Shown: positions 1-7,860, counted from the stretch's first letter. The stretch is DNA of 34,738 bases from Eggerthellaceae bacterium (GCA_022644775.1 JALCHN010000018.1:1-34738), one strand, 5' to 3'. Notes: generated by a model from the letters alone, not told the origin. A program made the numbers and translations.

Positions 1-48
1 GATGTTGTCACGCCTGGGCGTGACAACATCACGCGCCCCCGTTGTCAC
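1..48. repeat. Dispersed GTTGTCAC/GTGACAAC palindromic repeat, locus 1
   Basis: Bases 1-13 and 18-30 form a perfect 13-bp inverted repeat around a 4-base loop. The right arm continues as GTGACAAC (20-27), a 13-base C-rich spacer, then GTTGTCAC (41-48). The same layout recurs at 11078, 22859 and, inverted, at 34674. The window begins inside or at the edge of this element. Confidence 0.8.
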
Positions 49-54
49 ACGCAA

Positions 55-187
55 CCCGCAGCAGGGGCGACAGCGAAGCGCCTCGCCCCGTCCCGCAGGT
101 CGCACCAAAGCCGCGACCCAGGCGCCCAACCAGGCGAGCCCCACCCCGCAGCAGGGGCGCGAGCGAAGCGCACGCGCCCCGTCCCGC
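55..187. repeat. Two direct repeats, each a hairpin unit
   Basis: Copy 1 (55-96) and copy 2 (145-187) share CCCGCAGCAGGGGCG, then GCGAAGCGC, then CGCCCCGTCCCGC, and start 90 bp apart. Each can fold: copy 2 pairs GGGGCGCG with CGCGCCCC around an 11-base loop, and copy 1 pairs GGGGCG with CGCCCC. The bases that differ fall next to the loop. This looks like a duplicated extragenic structural unit; its function is unknown. Confidence 0.6.
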
Positions 188-554
188 GCGCAGGCCAAGC
201 CGCAACAACCCGAAACGCCCCAACCGGAAATCGCCATCCCCTCGCGGGCGGCCGCAACCACAACCCTGCCACCAGCGGGCCTGTGCACGGGGCGGGCGGG
301 CGCGGAGGGCGCCGTCGAGCGCCCCGCCAAAGAAGCGCGCGTAAGAGGGCGCGCCTAGTAAGATTTGTCGGTCGTGCGGCCAGGGCATGAGGTGACGCCC
401 TCCCCGACCCATCGGCGCGCCCCGAAGCGCGCTTCGACGCGGGGAAAGCGCGAGCCGGCGCCCTCCGCGCCCGCCCGCCCCGGCGACCCGCGTTATCCGC
501 GTTATATTGGTGTTGAAACAACCCCGCACCCGCCCCGTCCGAAAGCCGCCGCAC

Positions 555-1787
555 ATGGTCGAAGAATCCCGCTACCGATCCGTCATCGTCGCCTACTGCT
601 TCGTGCTCATGTTCGTGAGCTTCGGCTTCTCCAACACGTCGTTTTCGGTCTACCAGCCCTACATCGTCGAGCTCCCCGGCGTCGGAGACACGGGCGGCAG
701 CTTCATCGTGGGCCTGCGCACCCTCTCGTATATGGTCGCCACGATTTTCGTGAACCGCTTCTACGCCGCCCTTCACATGCGCTGGGGCGTCTTCGTCGCC
801 ATGCTCTGCACCGTGCTCGCCTTTTCCGCCTTCGCCCTGGCCGACGGCATGCCGCTGCTCTGCGCGGGCGCCGTTCTCGGCGGGCTCGGCATGGGCTTCG
901 GCGGCATGGTCGGCATGACGCTCGTGCTCAGCCGCTGGTTCGACGCCCACGTGAGCACGGCGATCGGCATCGCGTCGGTGGGCAGCGCCGCCGCTTCGGT
1001 CGTGGTCCCGCTCATCGCCTATCCGGTGATCCAGAACGTCTCGCTGCATGCGGCCTTCGGCATCGAAGCCCTCGTCGCCGCGGCGGCCGCCGTGGTCCTG
1101 CTCTTCCTCGTGCACGACCGCCCCTCGCAGACCGCCGCCCCCGCCGCGGCGGCCGACCAAAGCGCCGCACCCGACACGGCCGCGCAAGCCGATCCCGAAC
1201 CGGGCCGCCGCCCCATCCCCGCGCACGCGGCCCGCATCATCCTCGTCGGCATGTTCCTGCTCGGCATGATGACCTTCAGCGGTCTTCCCTACATCTCGAT
1301 CCTCATGACGACCGAGGGCCTAAGCCCCGTTTTCGCCGCCAGCATGGTTTCGCTTACCGGCTTCGTGATGATGTTCAGCAAGCTCGCCGTGGGCGTGGCC
1401 TTCGACCGCGCAGGCACGCGCCGTGGCTCGCTCGTGTTCTTCCTCATCCTTTTCGCCGGGCTTGCCTGCTTCAGCCTCATGCCCCTACACTGGGCCTGGC
1501 TCGCGCTCGCGGGCACCCTGCTCTACAGCCTGGGCGTGGGCCTGGCCAGCACGGGCGTGAGCATCTGGTCGCTCGAGCTGTCGAACCCCGGCGAAAGCGC
1601 GCGCAGCGTGCGCAACTTCCAGATCAGCTACACCTTGGGCGGCGTGTGCTACAGCATGTTTCCCGGGCTCCTGAAAGAAACCTTCGGCACCTACAGCGCC
1701 TCGTATTTCGCGATTCTCCTGTTCGCCGTGGGAGCGGCCGCAATCATCCTGTGGGCCTACCGAGCCTACCGGCCCGACATCCGCTAG
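555..1787 (+). CDS. MFS transporter
   Basis: Protein of 410 residues with about twelve hydrophobic membrane segments in two halves. The halves are separated by a cytoplasmic linker rich in alanine, proline and aspartate (about residues 180-215), the usual architecture of the major facilitator superfamily. The glycine-rich GGLGMGFGGMVGM stretch and the RWF motif after it resemble the oxalate/formate-antiporter or monocarboxylate-type branch, so an organic-anion substrate is possible but not shown. I chose ATG 555 (MVEESRYRS) because it starts just before the first membrane segment; in-frame TTG 507 and GTG 510 would add a basic N-terminal tail. No strong ribosome site is visible at any of them. 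It converges on the LysR gene with 39 bp between the stops and no obvious terminator. Confidence 0.85.
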   Translation: MVEESRYRSVIVAYCFVLMFVSFGFSNTSFSVYQPYIVELPGVGDTGGSFIVGLRTLSYMVATIFVNRFYAALHMRWGVFVAMLCTVLAFSAFALADGMPLLCAGAVLGGLGMGFGGMVGMTLVLSRWFDAHVSTAIGIASVGSAAASVVVPLIAYPVIQNVSLHAAFGIEALVAAAAAVVLLFLVHDRPSQTAAPAAAADQSAAPDTAAQADPEPGRRPIPAHAARIILVGMFLLGMMTFSGLPYISILMTTEGLSPVFAASMVSLTGFVMMFSKLAVGVAFDRAGTRRGSLVFFLILFAGLACFSLMPLHWAWLALAGTLLYSLGVGLASTGVSIWSLELSNPGESARSVRNFQISYTLGGVCYSMFPGLLKETFGTYSASYFAILLFAVGAAAIILWAYRAYRPDIR

Positions 1788-1826
1788 CTCGCCGTCGCCG
1801 GCCACAGCCCCTCGCAGCAACGGCGC

Positions 1827-2714
1827 TCAGTCCTCGCCGAAAGCGGCGGCAAGCGTGCGGCAGGCGCAGTCGTAGAAGGCCCGCGCCTCGTCGTGGGCGG
1901 GCTCCCTGAGCTCGACGACGATGTCGCGCGCGAAGCCCTCGTCGGCGACCGGCACCAACCGGCAGCTTTCCCCCACCGCGCCCCAGGAATGTTCGGGCCA
2001 GAAGCCCACGCCCAGCCCCAGGCTGATCATGCGCTCGACCGTGGCGGGGTTGTCGCTCTCGCAGGCAATGCTCGGCGCGAATCCCGCCCGCGCGCAGGCC
2101 GCGTCGCACACGCCGCGGAAGCCCACCGACGACGACATGGTGAGGAAGGGCGCGCCCGCAAGCTCGGCAGCGGGAATCGCGCCCGCGCGCAGCCGGCCTT
2201 CGGCAGCCAGACGGTCGTGCATCTGCGCCGGCAGGGCCGCCATGATACGCTCGGTGAAGACGGCCCGGGTCGCGCAGGCCCCGGGACCCGGGCCCGCGGC
2301 GCGCGTGAGCGAGCGCACGTCGCAGCGCGCCTCCCGGTCGAAGTGGCGGATTTCGAAGCGCCCGTCGGAACGTTCGGCGAGGAAGGCCGCGATGGCTTCG
2401 GCCATGAGGCCGGACGCCGCCCCGATCGACACGCGCACCGTGCGCTCCTCGCCCGCCGCAAAGCGGCGCACCTCGTCGCGCGCTGCATCGATCTGTTCGA
2501 GGGCGCCTGCGATCCGCCGGTCGAACAAGAGCCCCGCCTCGGTCACGCGCACGCCGCGGCCCGCCCGCTCGAGCAAGGTGCAGCCCAGGTCGCGCTCGAG
2601 CCGGCGCACCGACTGGGTGAGGGCCGGCTGGGCGATGCCTTCCGCCCGCGCCGCTTCGCCCACCTTGCCGTGCACGACGACCGCATGGAAATGTCTCAAC
2701 TGCCCCAGCTCCAT
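1827..2714 (-). CDS. LysR-family transcriptional regulator
   Basis: A 295-residue protein of normal LTTR length. Residues 1-60 form the winged helix-turn-helix (MELGQLRHFHAVV, then the recognition region AQPALTQSVRRLERDLG). From about residue 90 there is a periplasmic-binding-protein-like effector domain. The ATG is preceded by GGAGGG at good spacing. The gene is transcribed divergently from the small PQ-loop membrane gene at 2844. A perfect palindrome with LTTR-box geometry (2729-2745) lies 14 bp upstream of this start and overlaps the candidate -35 of the divergent gene, so autoregulation and control of that neighbour are likely. The effector is unknown. The codons are as GC-rich as those of neighbouring genes. 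Confidence 0.92.
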   Translation of the reverse strand: MELGQLRHFHAVVVHGKVGEAARAEGIAQPALTQSVRRLERDLGCTLLERAGRGVRVTEAGLLFDRRIAGALEQIDAARDEVRRFAAGEERTVRVSIGAASGLMAEAIAAFLAERSDGRFEIRHFDREARCDVRSLTRAAGPGPGACATRAVFTERIMAALPAQMHDRLAAEGRLRAGAIPAAELAGAPFLTMSSSVGFRGVCDAACARAGFAPSIACESDNPATVERMISLGLGVGFWPEHSWGAVGESCRLVPVADEGFARDIVVELREPAHDEARAFYDCACRTLAAAFGED

Positions 2715-2728
2715 AGCGCCCTCCGATT

Positions 2729-2745
2729 CATATCAGATTGATATG
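2729..2745. promoter_or_regulatory. Palindromic operator candidate for the LysR regulator
   Basis: CATATCA-GAT-TGATATG is a perfect 7-3-7 palindrome in an AT-rich divergent intergenic region. It contains the T-N11-A arrangement (T2731, A2743) typical of LysR-type binding sites. Its right arm overlaps the proposed -35 box of the plus-strand promoter. The assignment to this LysR protein is inference from position. Confidence 0.6.
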
Positions 2746-2766
2746 TTTTATTGTTCATACAATATT
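2738..2766 (+). promoter_or_regulatory. Candidate sigma-70 promoter of the PQ-loop gene
   Basis: TTGATA (2738-2743) and AATATT (2761-2766) are separated by 17 bases and match the consensus boxes at 5/6 and 4/6. The region is clearly AT-rich against the genomic background. This would give an untranslated leader of about 70 bases before ATG 2844. Confidence 0.45.
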
Positions 2767-2843
2767 AGACGCATGCAGTTTCGCCGCCTACCCTTGAACG
2801 CGCAAGAACACGAGTACGGCGCGCGACGCCGGGAAGGAGCCCC

Positions 2844-3188
2844 ATGGCATCCCTGCTTGAAGCCATCATGCTTATCTGCTTCGGTCTTTCGTGGCCGTTG
2901 AACGCGTATAAGAGCTACAAGGCGCGCACCGCCGCGGGCACGTCGTGGCAGTTCATCGGGCTCATCACGATCGGCTACCTGGCCGGCATCGCCGCCAAAT
3001 TCGTAGGCGGCGGCATCAACTGGGTCCTGGTCGTCTACTTCCTGAACCTGGCCGCCCTGGCCGCCAACTGGATCGTCTACTTCCGCAACGTGCGCCTCGA
3101 CAAGGAGCGCGCCGCCGGCAAGAAGGCCGCCGCGCAAACCACTCCCGCCGCCCAGCAGGTTGCGGCCGTCGCCGCGCAGGCCGAATAG
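2844..3188 (+). CDS. Small PQ-loop / SemiSWEET-like membrane protein
   Basis: A 114-residue protein with three hydrophobic helices in residues 1-85. WPLNAYKSYKARTAAGTSWQF carries the Pro and Gln landmarks of a PQ-loop repeat, and the helices end in a VYFRN motif also seen in short uncharacterised PQ-loop proteins of gut bacteria. A single three-helix repeat of this size matches SemiSWEET-type proteins, which work as dimers; a transport role is inferred. The C-terminus (about 90-114) is a charged, then alanine/glutamine-rich tail. The start has GAAGGAG upstream. It lies next to the divergent LysR gene and its operator candidate, and ends in a strong terminator, so it is probably a single-gene unit under LysR control. 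Confidence 0.75.
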   Translation: MASLLEAIMLICFGLSWPLNAYKSYKARTAAGTSWQFIGLITIGYLAGIAAKFVGGGINWVLVVYFLNLAALAANWIVYFRNVRLDKERAAGKKAAAQTTPAAQQVAAVAAQAE

Positions 3189-3216
3189 CCGCCGGCACGC
3201 AGATCGCCCAAACGCG

Positions 3217-3254
3217 AAAAGCGGGTGCACCGAGCGGCGTGCACCCGCTTTTTT
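3217..3254 (+). terminator. Rho-independent terminator after the PQ-loop gene
   Basis: GCGGGTGCAC (3221-3230) pairs perfectly with GTGCACCCGC (3239-3248) around an 8-base loop, followed by six T. An A4 run precedes the stem, so it can also work for the minus-strand rhomboid gene that ends at 3299. Confidence 0.9.
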
Positions 3255-3298
3255 CATGCGCGGAAAAGGTTGCGAAAGGAGCGCGGCGGAGGCACGAG

Positions 3299-3928
3299 TT
3301 AGTTGCGTAAGGGGCGCTCGGCCTTGCGTACGCGATGCACCGCGCCGGCGTAGAGTACGGAACCCACCACGACACCGGCCACCATGCCGCCCAGGTGGTC
3401 CTGCCAGGCGATGCCCGGCGCGAACCCGAGCGCCACGTTGAGCAAGATCACGGTGAGGAAGGCGGTCACGTCCTGCTTGGTCGTGGGATGCACGAGCACG
3501 CAGCGGCGGCGGTGTTCGCGCACGAGCAGCAAGGCGTAAGCGGCGAACAGGCCGAAGATCGCGCCCGACGCGCCCACGCAGGCTGCCGGATGTCCCGCCA
3601 GCAGATTCATCGCCACGAACGAGAGGCCGCCCACGATGCCCGAAACGAAGTAGAGCACGAGCATCCGCACCGACCCGTAGACCTGTTCGAGCAGGGTGCC
3701 CACCCAGTAGAGGCCGATCATGTTCGAAAGCAGATGCTGCAGCCCGCCGTGCATGAACATCGAGGTCACGAGCGTATACCAGTTGCCGGTGAGCACCACG
3801 TAGGTGGTGAGGGCCTGCGCGTCGATCGCCTGGTAGACGCGGTAGGGCGCAAGCCATTCCACCAAGAACACGATCACGTTGATCGCAATGAGCACGTTGG
3901 TCGCGGTAAGCGCCTTCGCTTTGGGCAT
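3299..3928 (-). CDS. Rhomboid-family intramembrane serine protease
   Basis: A 209-residue protein with six membrane segments. The rhomboid catalytic dyad is visible: Ser121 in GASGAIFG and His178 in WQDHLGG. HGGLQHLLSNM (60-70) is the conserved HxxxHxxxN region. It should cleave membrane-anchored substrates within the bilayer; the substrate cannot be predicted. ATG 3928 (MPKAKALT) is preferred over an upstream in-frame start at 4015 because AAGGTGG lies at suitable spacing before it and the family normally starts just before the first helix. The gene is convergent with the PQ-loop gene and divergent from mIHF. Confidence 0.92.
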   Translation of the reverse strand: MPKAKALTATNVLIAINVIVFLVEWLAPYRVYQAIDAQALTTYVVLTGNWYTLVTSMFMHGGLQHLLSNMIGLYWVGTLLEQVYGSVRMLVLYFVSGIVGGLSFVAMNLLAGHPAACVGASGAIFGLFAAYALLLVREHRRRCVLVHPTTKQDVTAFLTVILLNVALGFAPGIAWQDHLGGMVAGVVVGSVLYAGAVHRVRKAERPLRN

Positions 3929-4052
3929 ATGCAGGAACCACCTTCCGAATTTCAGATTGCACCAGTCTAACGCAGGTGCGCCGCGCAGGCGCGCGGAACG
4001 CCCGCCCACGCCCAATATGACCCAGAAATCCCCTGTGAAATGCGGTTTTGTT

Positions 4053-4080
4053 TTGCATTCCCCCTACATAGTGCGATAAT
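4053..4080 (+). promoter_or_regulatory. Candidate promoter of the mIHF gene
   Basis: TTGCAT (4053-4058) and GATAAT (4075-4080) are separated by 16 bases in a locally AT-rich patch. The -10 box matches the consensus at 5/6. It would leave a leader of about 65 bases before ATG 4154. Confidence 0.5.
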
Positions 4081-4153
4081 CCCAGCAACGCCGCTAAAGC
4101 ACCGCACCGTCGGTAGCCGGCTTTCCACTAGATTCTTGTACAGGAGTGATCAC

Positions 4154-4465
4154 ATGGCACTGCCGCAGATGACCGAAGAGCAGAGGGCCGAAGCCCTGAA
4201 GAAGGCCGCCGAAACCCGCGCTCGCCGCGCCGAATACAAGCAGCAGATCAAGGACGGCAAGCTTTCTTGCGCCGATGCGTTCGGCAAGCTCGACGACTCC
4301 GCGCTCGCCAAGATGCGTGTCAAGCAGTTCGTCTCCGCGTTCCCCGGCTACGGCAAGGCCAAGACCGAGTCCCTGCTCGCCGAAGTCGGCATCGACGAGA
4401 CCCGCCGCTTGGCCGGCCTGGGCGACCGCCAGAAGACCGCTCTGATCGAAGCGCTCGACAAATAA
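4154..4465 (+). CDS. mihF: Integration host factor, actinobacterial type (mIHF)
   Basis: A 103-residue nucleoid-associated DNA-binding protein. It starts MALPQMTEEQRAEALKKA, the signature N-terminal helix of actinobacterial mIHF. The C-terminal half contains a helix-hairpin-helix-like PGYGKAKTESLLAEVGI followed by RRLAGLGDRQKTALIE. The family binds DNA with little sequence specificity, bends it and organises the nucleoid; it is unrelated to proteobacterial IhfA/IhfB. ATG 4154 has AGGAG at 4142-4146; a longer in-frame extension back to 4040 has no support. The gene stands alone with its own promoter candidate and terminator. The family is a good taxonomic marker for Actinobacteria. Confidence 0.93.
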   Translation: MALPQMTEEQRAEALKKAAETRARRAEYKQQIKDGKLSCADAFGKLDDSALAKMRVKQFVSAFPGYGKAKTESLLAEVGIDETRRLAGLGDRQKTALIEALDK

Positions 4466-4483
4466 GCAGCACGTGCAGTGCGA

Positions 4484-4514
4484 AGGGGCGGGGCCAACGG
4501 TCTCGCCCCTTTTT
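4484..4514 (+). terminator. Terminator of the mIHF gene
   Basis: AGGGGCG (4484-4490) pairs with CGCCCCT (4504-4510). The loop can extend the stem through GGCC/GGTC pairing, and the stem is followed by a T-run. Confidence 0.8.
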
Positions 4515-4707
4515 CATGCCCGCGTGCGCGCGGCGTCGGCAGGCGATCGCCGCTCGGCGTGCGCGCAGTCGCCGCCCGGCGCCGTCGCAGCTCCGCCGGG
4601 CGTCTGCCGCCCGCGGCACCCGGCTCAACCCTCGCCTGCCGGCTGCCAGGCGCCACTTCCCCGCACCTCGCCCGCGCACCGTCCGCCCTGTCCAGAAAGG
4701 AAACTCC

Positions 4708-5622
4708 ATGCCCTCCGCTCCCCTCTCGCGCCGCCGTTTTCTGCGCCTTTCCGCTGCCTGCGGTTTGAGCCTTGCCGCAGGCGTCGCCCTTCCTCTGGAG
4801 GGATGCGCCGCAGACGAGCGCGACGCGCTTGCCGACGCAGGCGCTTTGGGCGCGATGAACTGGGACGAGCTCGTGGAAGCGGGGCAGCGCCTGGCAGCAT
4901 GCGCGTCTGCCGACGACTCCCGCGCAGCGGCGCGCGAGGCCGGACTCGTCGCCGACGACGGCACCCTTGCCGACGGCTGGAAGGTCGTCGAGCTCTCCGA
5001 CGGCGAAAAGCTGCCCATGCAGCTGGCGGGCATTCGGCAGGACAGCGGCGAGGATGGCGCCGCCTGCGGGATGTCCTTCCTCGCGGCCCGCATCGCCGAC
5101 AGGCACACGGTGAACGACGAGGCGTCTAACGCGGGCGGCTGGGAGCAGAGCGCCCTGCGCGCTTGGATGAACGGCGACCTGATCGACCGCTTCCCCAACG
5201 ACCTGGCGCAGAGAATCGTTCCTGCCCGCAAGCGCACCAACAACGCCGGCCGTGCCGCCGACGCCACAAGCGTGACGGTCACGACCGACCGCCTGTGGGT
5301 GCCATCCTGGACCGAAATCTGGGGCGCGGCGGCCGGCCCCTACGACGACGCGGCCGCCAACGCGGTTCTCGCCGCGGAAGGCGTCCAGTACGAGCTCTTC
5401 GCGCAAGCCGGCCTCGATGCCGACGCATCCCGCGACGCCCACGACGAGCTCGTCCGCGCCTGGCGCACGCAGACCACCGAGAAACCGGTCGACTGGTGGA
5501 CCCGCACGCCTCGCCCCAGCGACGACGTCTACTTCGCCGGCACGTACGCAAGCGGCGCGGGCAACCCCGAAGGCTTCCTGGGCAACTACAAGGCGGGCGT
5601 CGTCGTGGGCTTCTGCTTGTAA
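4708..5622 (+). CDS. Tat-exported DUF6273-domain protein
   Basis: A 304-residue protein. The N-terminus carries a twin-arginine signal (SRRRFLRL at 7-14) and a hydrophobic stretch up to about residue 32. Cys33 in LEGC resembles a lipobox but has Glu at -2, so lipoprotein processing is uncertain. The C-terminal two thirds resemble DUF6273: GGWEQSALRAWMNGDLIDRF, the IVPARKRTN segment, and LWVPSWTEIWG, which corresponds to the family's 'kvFLLS..E..G' region. WWTRTPRP and the GVVVGFCL ending are also typical. This domain is common in secreted proteins of gut Firmicutes and Actinobacteria and its function is unknown. ATG 4708 follows AAAGGAAA. The frame is open much further upstream, but that part is non-coding in character. 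Confidence 0.8.
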   Translation: MPSAPLSRRRFLRLSAACGLSLAAGVALPLEGCAADERDALADAGALGAMNWDELVEAGQRLAACASADDSRAAAREAGLVADDGTLADGWKVVELSDGEKLPMQLAGIRQDSGEDGAACGMSFLAARIADRHTVNDEASNAGGWEQSALRAWMNGDLIDRFPNDLAQRIVPARKRTNNAGRAADATSVTVTTDRLWVPSWTEIWGAAAGPYDDAAANAVLAAEGVQYELFAQAGLDADASRDAHDELVRAWRTQTTEKPVDWWTRTPRPSDDVYFAGTYASGAGNPEGFLGNYKAGVVVGFCL

Positions 5623-5682
5623 TACGCTTCCGAAACGCCTTGCGCAGCCGGCCCGCAGCACTGCGTTCCTACCAAGGCAGCC

Positions 5683-5704
5683 CCGAAAAGACGGCTTTTT
5701 TCGG
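5683..5704 (+). terminator. Weak terminator candidate after the DUF6273 gene
   Basis: CCGAAAAG, a 4-base loop ACGG, then CTTTTTTCGG. The arms pair with a two-base bulge, and the T-run lies within the right arm. Confidence 0.35.
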
Positions 5705-5942
5705 CGCGGCCCCAGCGCGCCCTTTCGGCATCCTCCCTTCGGCACGCACCTCGCACGCCCCTCGGGACACCTCGTTGCCACACCTTCCCTACCGCTGTGC
5801 CGCATTCGAACTCCGCCGCTGTGGGAACTCTCTCACAACCTGGTCACATTCACTAATTTGTCCTATCTTTACAGCCTTATTCCGTAAGATTTCATATCCC
5901 GCCACAAATCGAATCCCAGATTTCCACAAACTGAAAAAGTTG

Positions 5943-5963
5943 CCGTACACTTACCACGTACGG
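5943..5963. promoter_or_regulatory. Inverted repeat upstream of the aldo/keto reductase
   Basis: CCGTAC (5943-5948), nine bases, then GTACGG (5958-5963) is a perfect 6-bp inverted repeat ending 18 bases before the start codon. It could be an operator at the transcription start or a small hairpin beside the ribosome site. Confidence 0.4.
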
Positions 5964-5981
5964 ACTTCAGGAGAGAGAGAA

Positions 5982-6776
5982 ATGGAATTCGTAACGCTCA
6001 ACAACGGCGTGGAGATGCCGCTCGTCGGGTACGGAACCTATAACGTTGCCGGGGCGACAGCGGAGCGCCACGTCACCATGGCGCTCGAAGCGGGGTATCG
6101 CGCCGTCGACACCGCCCAGTGCTACCACAACGAAAAGAACGTGGGACGGGCCATCGCGAAAAGCGGCATCCCCCGCGACCAGGTGTTCATCACTGCGAAA
6201 ACGTGGACCGTCGATTATGCTTCCACCAAGCGCTCGATCGACCAGTCCCTTCGCGACCTGGGCACCGACTACGTCGACCTGCTGCTCGTGCACGAGCCCG
6301 CCGGCGACGTCTGCGGCAACTACGCGGCGCTCGAGGACGCGTACAAAGAAGGCAAGGCGCGCGCGATCGGCGTGTCGAACTTCATCGGCAAGGTCTTTCA
6401 GCAGCTGGTGAATTCCTGCTCCGTAGTGCCCGCCGTCAACCAGGTGGAAACCCACGTCTATCGCCAGCAGCACGACATGCAGGCCCTTTGCGCAAGCAGC
6501 GGCACCGTGCTCGCCAGCTGGTCGCCGCTCTGCTCGGGCGAGCACAACATTTTCAAGGACCCCGTGCTCAAAAAGATCGCCGGCGCGCACAACGTGTCGG
6601 TTGCCCAGGTTGCGCTGCGCGCGCTCGTGCAGCGCGGAATTCCCGTGGTCCCGAAGTCGAAGAACGCCAAACGCATGCGCCAGAACCTCGACGTCTTCAG
6701 CTTCGAGCTCACCGACGACGACATGGCCCGCATCGCCGTGCTCGACGAGCGCCGCAGCCTCTTCAACTGGTATTAA
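5982..6776 (+). CDS. Aldo/keto reductase
   Basis: A 264-residue NAD(P)H-dependent oxidoreductase of the aldo/keto reductase (TIM-barrel) family, similar to the 2,5-diketo-gluconate reductase type. The catalytic tetrad is complete: Asp43 and Tyr48 in AVDTAQCYHNE, Lys73 in ITAKTW, His104 in LLVHEP. AIGVSNF and the cofactor-binding VVPKSKNAKRMRQNL are also present. ATG 5982 follows AGGAG directly after the AT-rich promoter region; the open frame runs much further upstream but has no coding character there. It is a single-gene unit. The substrate (small aldehydes, methylglyoxal, keto-sugars) cannot be told from sequence. Confidence 0.93.
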   Translation: MEFVTLNNGVEMPLVGYGTYNVAGATAERHVTMALEAGYRAVDTAQCYHNEKNVGRAIAKSGIPRDQVFITAKTWTVDYASTKRSIDQSLRDLGTDYVDLLLVHEPAGDVCGNYAALEDAYKEGKARAIGVSNFIGKVFQQLVNSCSVVPAVNQVETHVYRQQHDMQALCASSGTVLASWSPLCSGEHNIFKDPVLKKIAGAHNVSVAQVALRALVQRGIPVVPKSKNAKRMRQNLDVFSFELTDDDMARIAVLDERRSLFNWY

Positions 6777-6919
6777 CGGGCCACGCGGGCGTAGTTGCGC
6801 GATTGCGCGAGTGCGAGCCCTCTGCGCGCGTGCTGACCGCAAGCCCTTCATTGCGATTGCGTGGCCGCAAGCCCCTGACGCACGAAATTCGGCGCTCAGC
6901 ACGGCCGTATCCCCCATCG

Positions 6920-7051
6920 ATTGCGCACATGTTGAACTGAATCGCACGAAGCCGATAGCCCGTTTTCGAGCACGCCGCTGACCTGCGGTTTTATAACGGT
7001 CGTTTGCTTCTCTACCAGCCGAGGCAAGATTATGTTCAACACGTGCGCAAT
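6920..7051. repeat. Long-spaced 18-bp inverted repeat
   Basis: ATTGCGCACATGTTGAAC (6920-6937) and its reverse complement with one mismatch (7034-7051) bracket 96 bp of AT-richer sequence. There is no transposase and I see no target-site duplication. It could be a miniature element, a pair of regulator binding sites, or the base of a structured RNA. Confidence 0.5.
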
Positions 7052-7128
7052 TTGGCGGGATGCCGGGCGCGGGCGGGCTCCGAGAGCGGCCCCGCCCCGG
7101 CGCGAACCCCGCAGACCGCCGCCCAACG

Positions 7129-7168
7129 CAGAGGGAGGGGCTCGGCATGCGCCGGACCCCTCCCTCTG
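7129..7168 (-). terminator. Strong hairpin after metI
   Basis: CAGAGGGAGGGG (7129-7140) pairs perfectly with CCCCTCCCTCTG (7157-7168). Inside, CGGC/GCCG extends the stem to an ATGC loop. It lies 18 bp beyond the metI stop. No T-run follows on either strand, so its action as an intrinsic terminator is inferred from position and stability. Confidence 0.6.
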
Positions 7169-7186
7169 TTACGCTCTGCACCCGCC

Positions 7187-7860
7187 TTAGCGGTTGCGCT
7201 TATCCAACTTGCGAGCCGTCACGTCGCCGATCGACTGCACGATCTGCACCAGAACGATCAGGATGATGATGGTCACGATCATCACGTCGGTCTGGTAGCG
7301 CTGGTAGCCGTAGCGGATGGCGATGTCGCCCAAGCCGCCGGCGCCAACGGTGCCGGCCATGGCCGCGTAGCCGAACAGGGTGATGAAGACGATCGATGCG
7401 CCGCGCACCAGCGAGGGCACCGATTCCTTCAGATAGACCTTCCAGACGATCTGCCAGGTCGACGCGCCCATGCTCTGGGCCGCCTCGATCAAGCTGCCGT
7501 CGATTTCGCGCAGGCTCTGTTCGACCATGCGGGCCACGAAAGGCGCGGCCGACACGACCAACGGGACGATGGCGCCCGGCACGCCCAGGCTCGTGCCCAC
7601 GACGAAGCGGGTGAACGGGATGATCGCCACCAACAGGATGATGAACGGAATCGAACGACCGATGTTGACGATCCAACCGAGGATGCGATTGCAGGCCTTA
7701 TGGGGCCACAGGCCGTCGTCGGCGGTAATCGTGACGAGCACGCCGAGCGGAATGCCCAGCACGTAGGCGAACAGGGTGGACAGCACGGTCATCACGATGG
7801 TGTCCCAGGTGCCCTGGGCCAGAAGCGCGCCGTACTGCGCGAAGAATGCGTTGAAATCCA

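Larger units (their letters stand above)
1..554. other. Non-coding, repeat-rich stretch before the MFS gene
   Basis: I see no convincing gene here. The open frames on both strands have arginine/alanine/proline-rich low-complexity translations typical of GC-rich non-coding DNA. The stretch holds palindromic repeat locus 1 (1-48), a pair of tandem hairpin-forming direct repeats (55-96 and 145-187) and a 12-bp palindrome GAAGCGCGCTTC at 424-435. Any promoter for the MFS gene should lie in its last 100 bases, but I see no clear -35/-10 pair. Confidence 0.6.
5623..5981. other. Intergenic stretch before the aldo/keto reductase
   Basis: No gene is visible. The first part holds a weak terminator-like hairpin (5683-5704). 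The last 150 bases are distinctly AT-rich, as expected of a promoter region, and contain the inverted repeat at 5943-5963. I cannot fix a convincing -35/-10 pair. Confidence 0.5.
6777..7186. other. Intergenic stretch between aldo/keto reductase and metI
   Basis: I see no credible gene. The stretch contains an 18-bp near-perfect inverted repeat whose arms lie 96 bp apart (6920-7051), two short direct repeats of CCGCAAGCCC (from about 6838 and 6872), a short hairpin followed by four T (6975-6992), and a long GC-rich hairpin next to the metI stop codon (7129-7168). Confidence 0.55.

Noticed and set aside
55-187. A CRISPR array start
   Set aside because: There are only two repeats, 90 bp apart, themselves hairpins of 42-43 bp, and no cas genes are present.
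45-1226. A 393-codon minus-strand open frame overlapping the MFS gene
   Set aside because: Its translation is rich in Gly, Arg, His and Asp without any domain and is antisense to a clear transporter. Long antisense frames are expected at this GC content.
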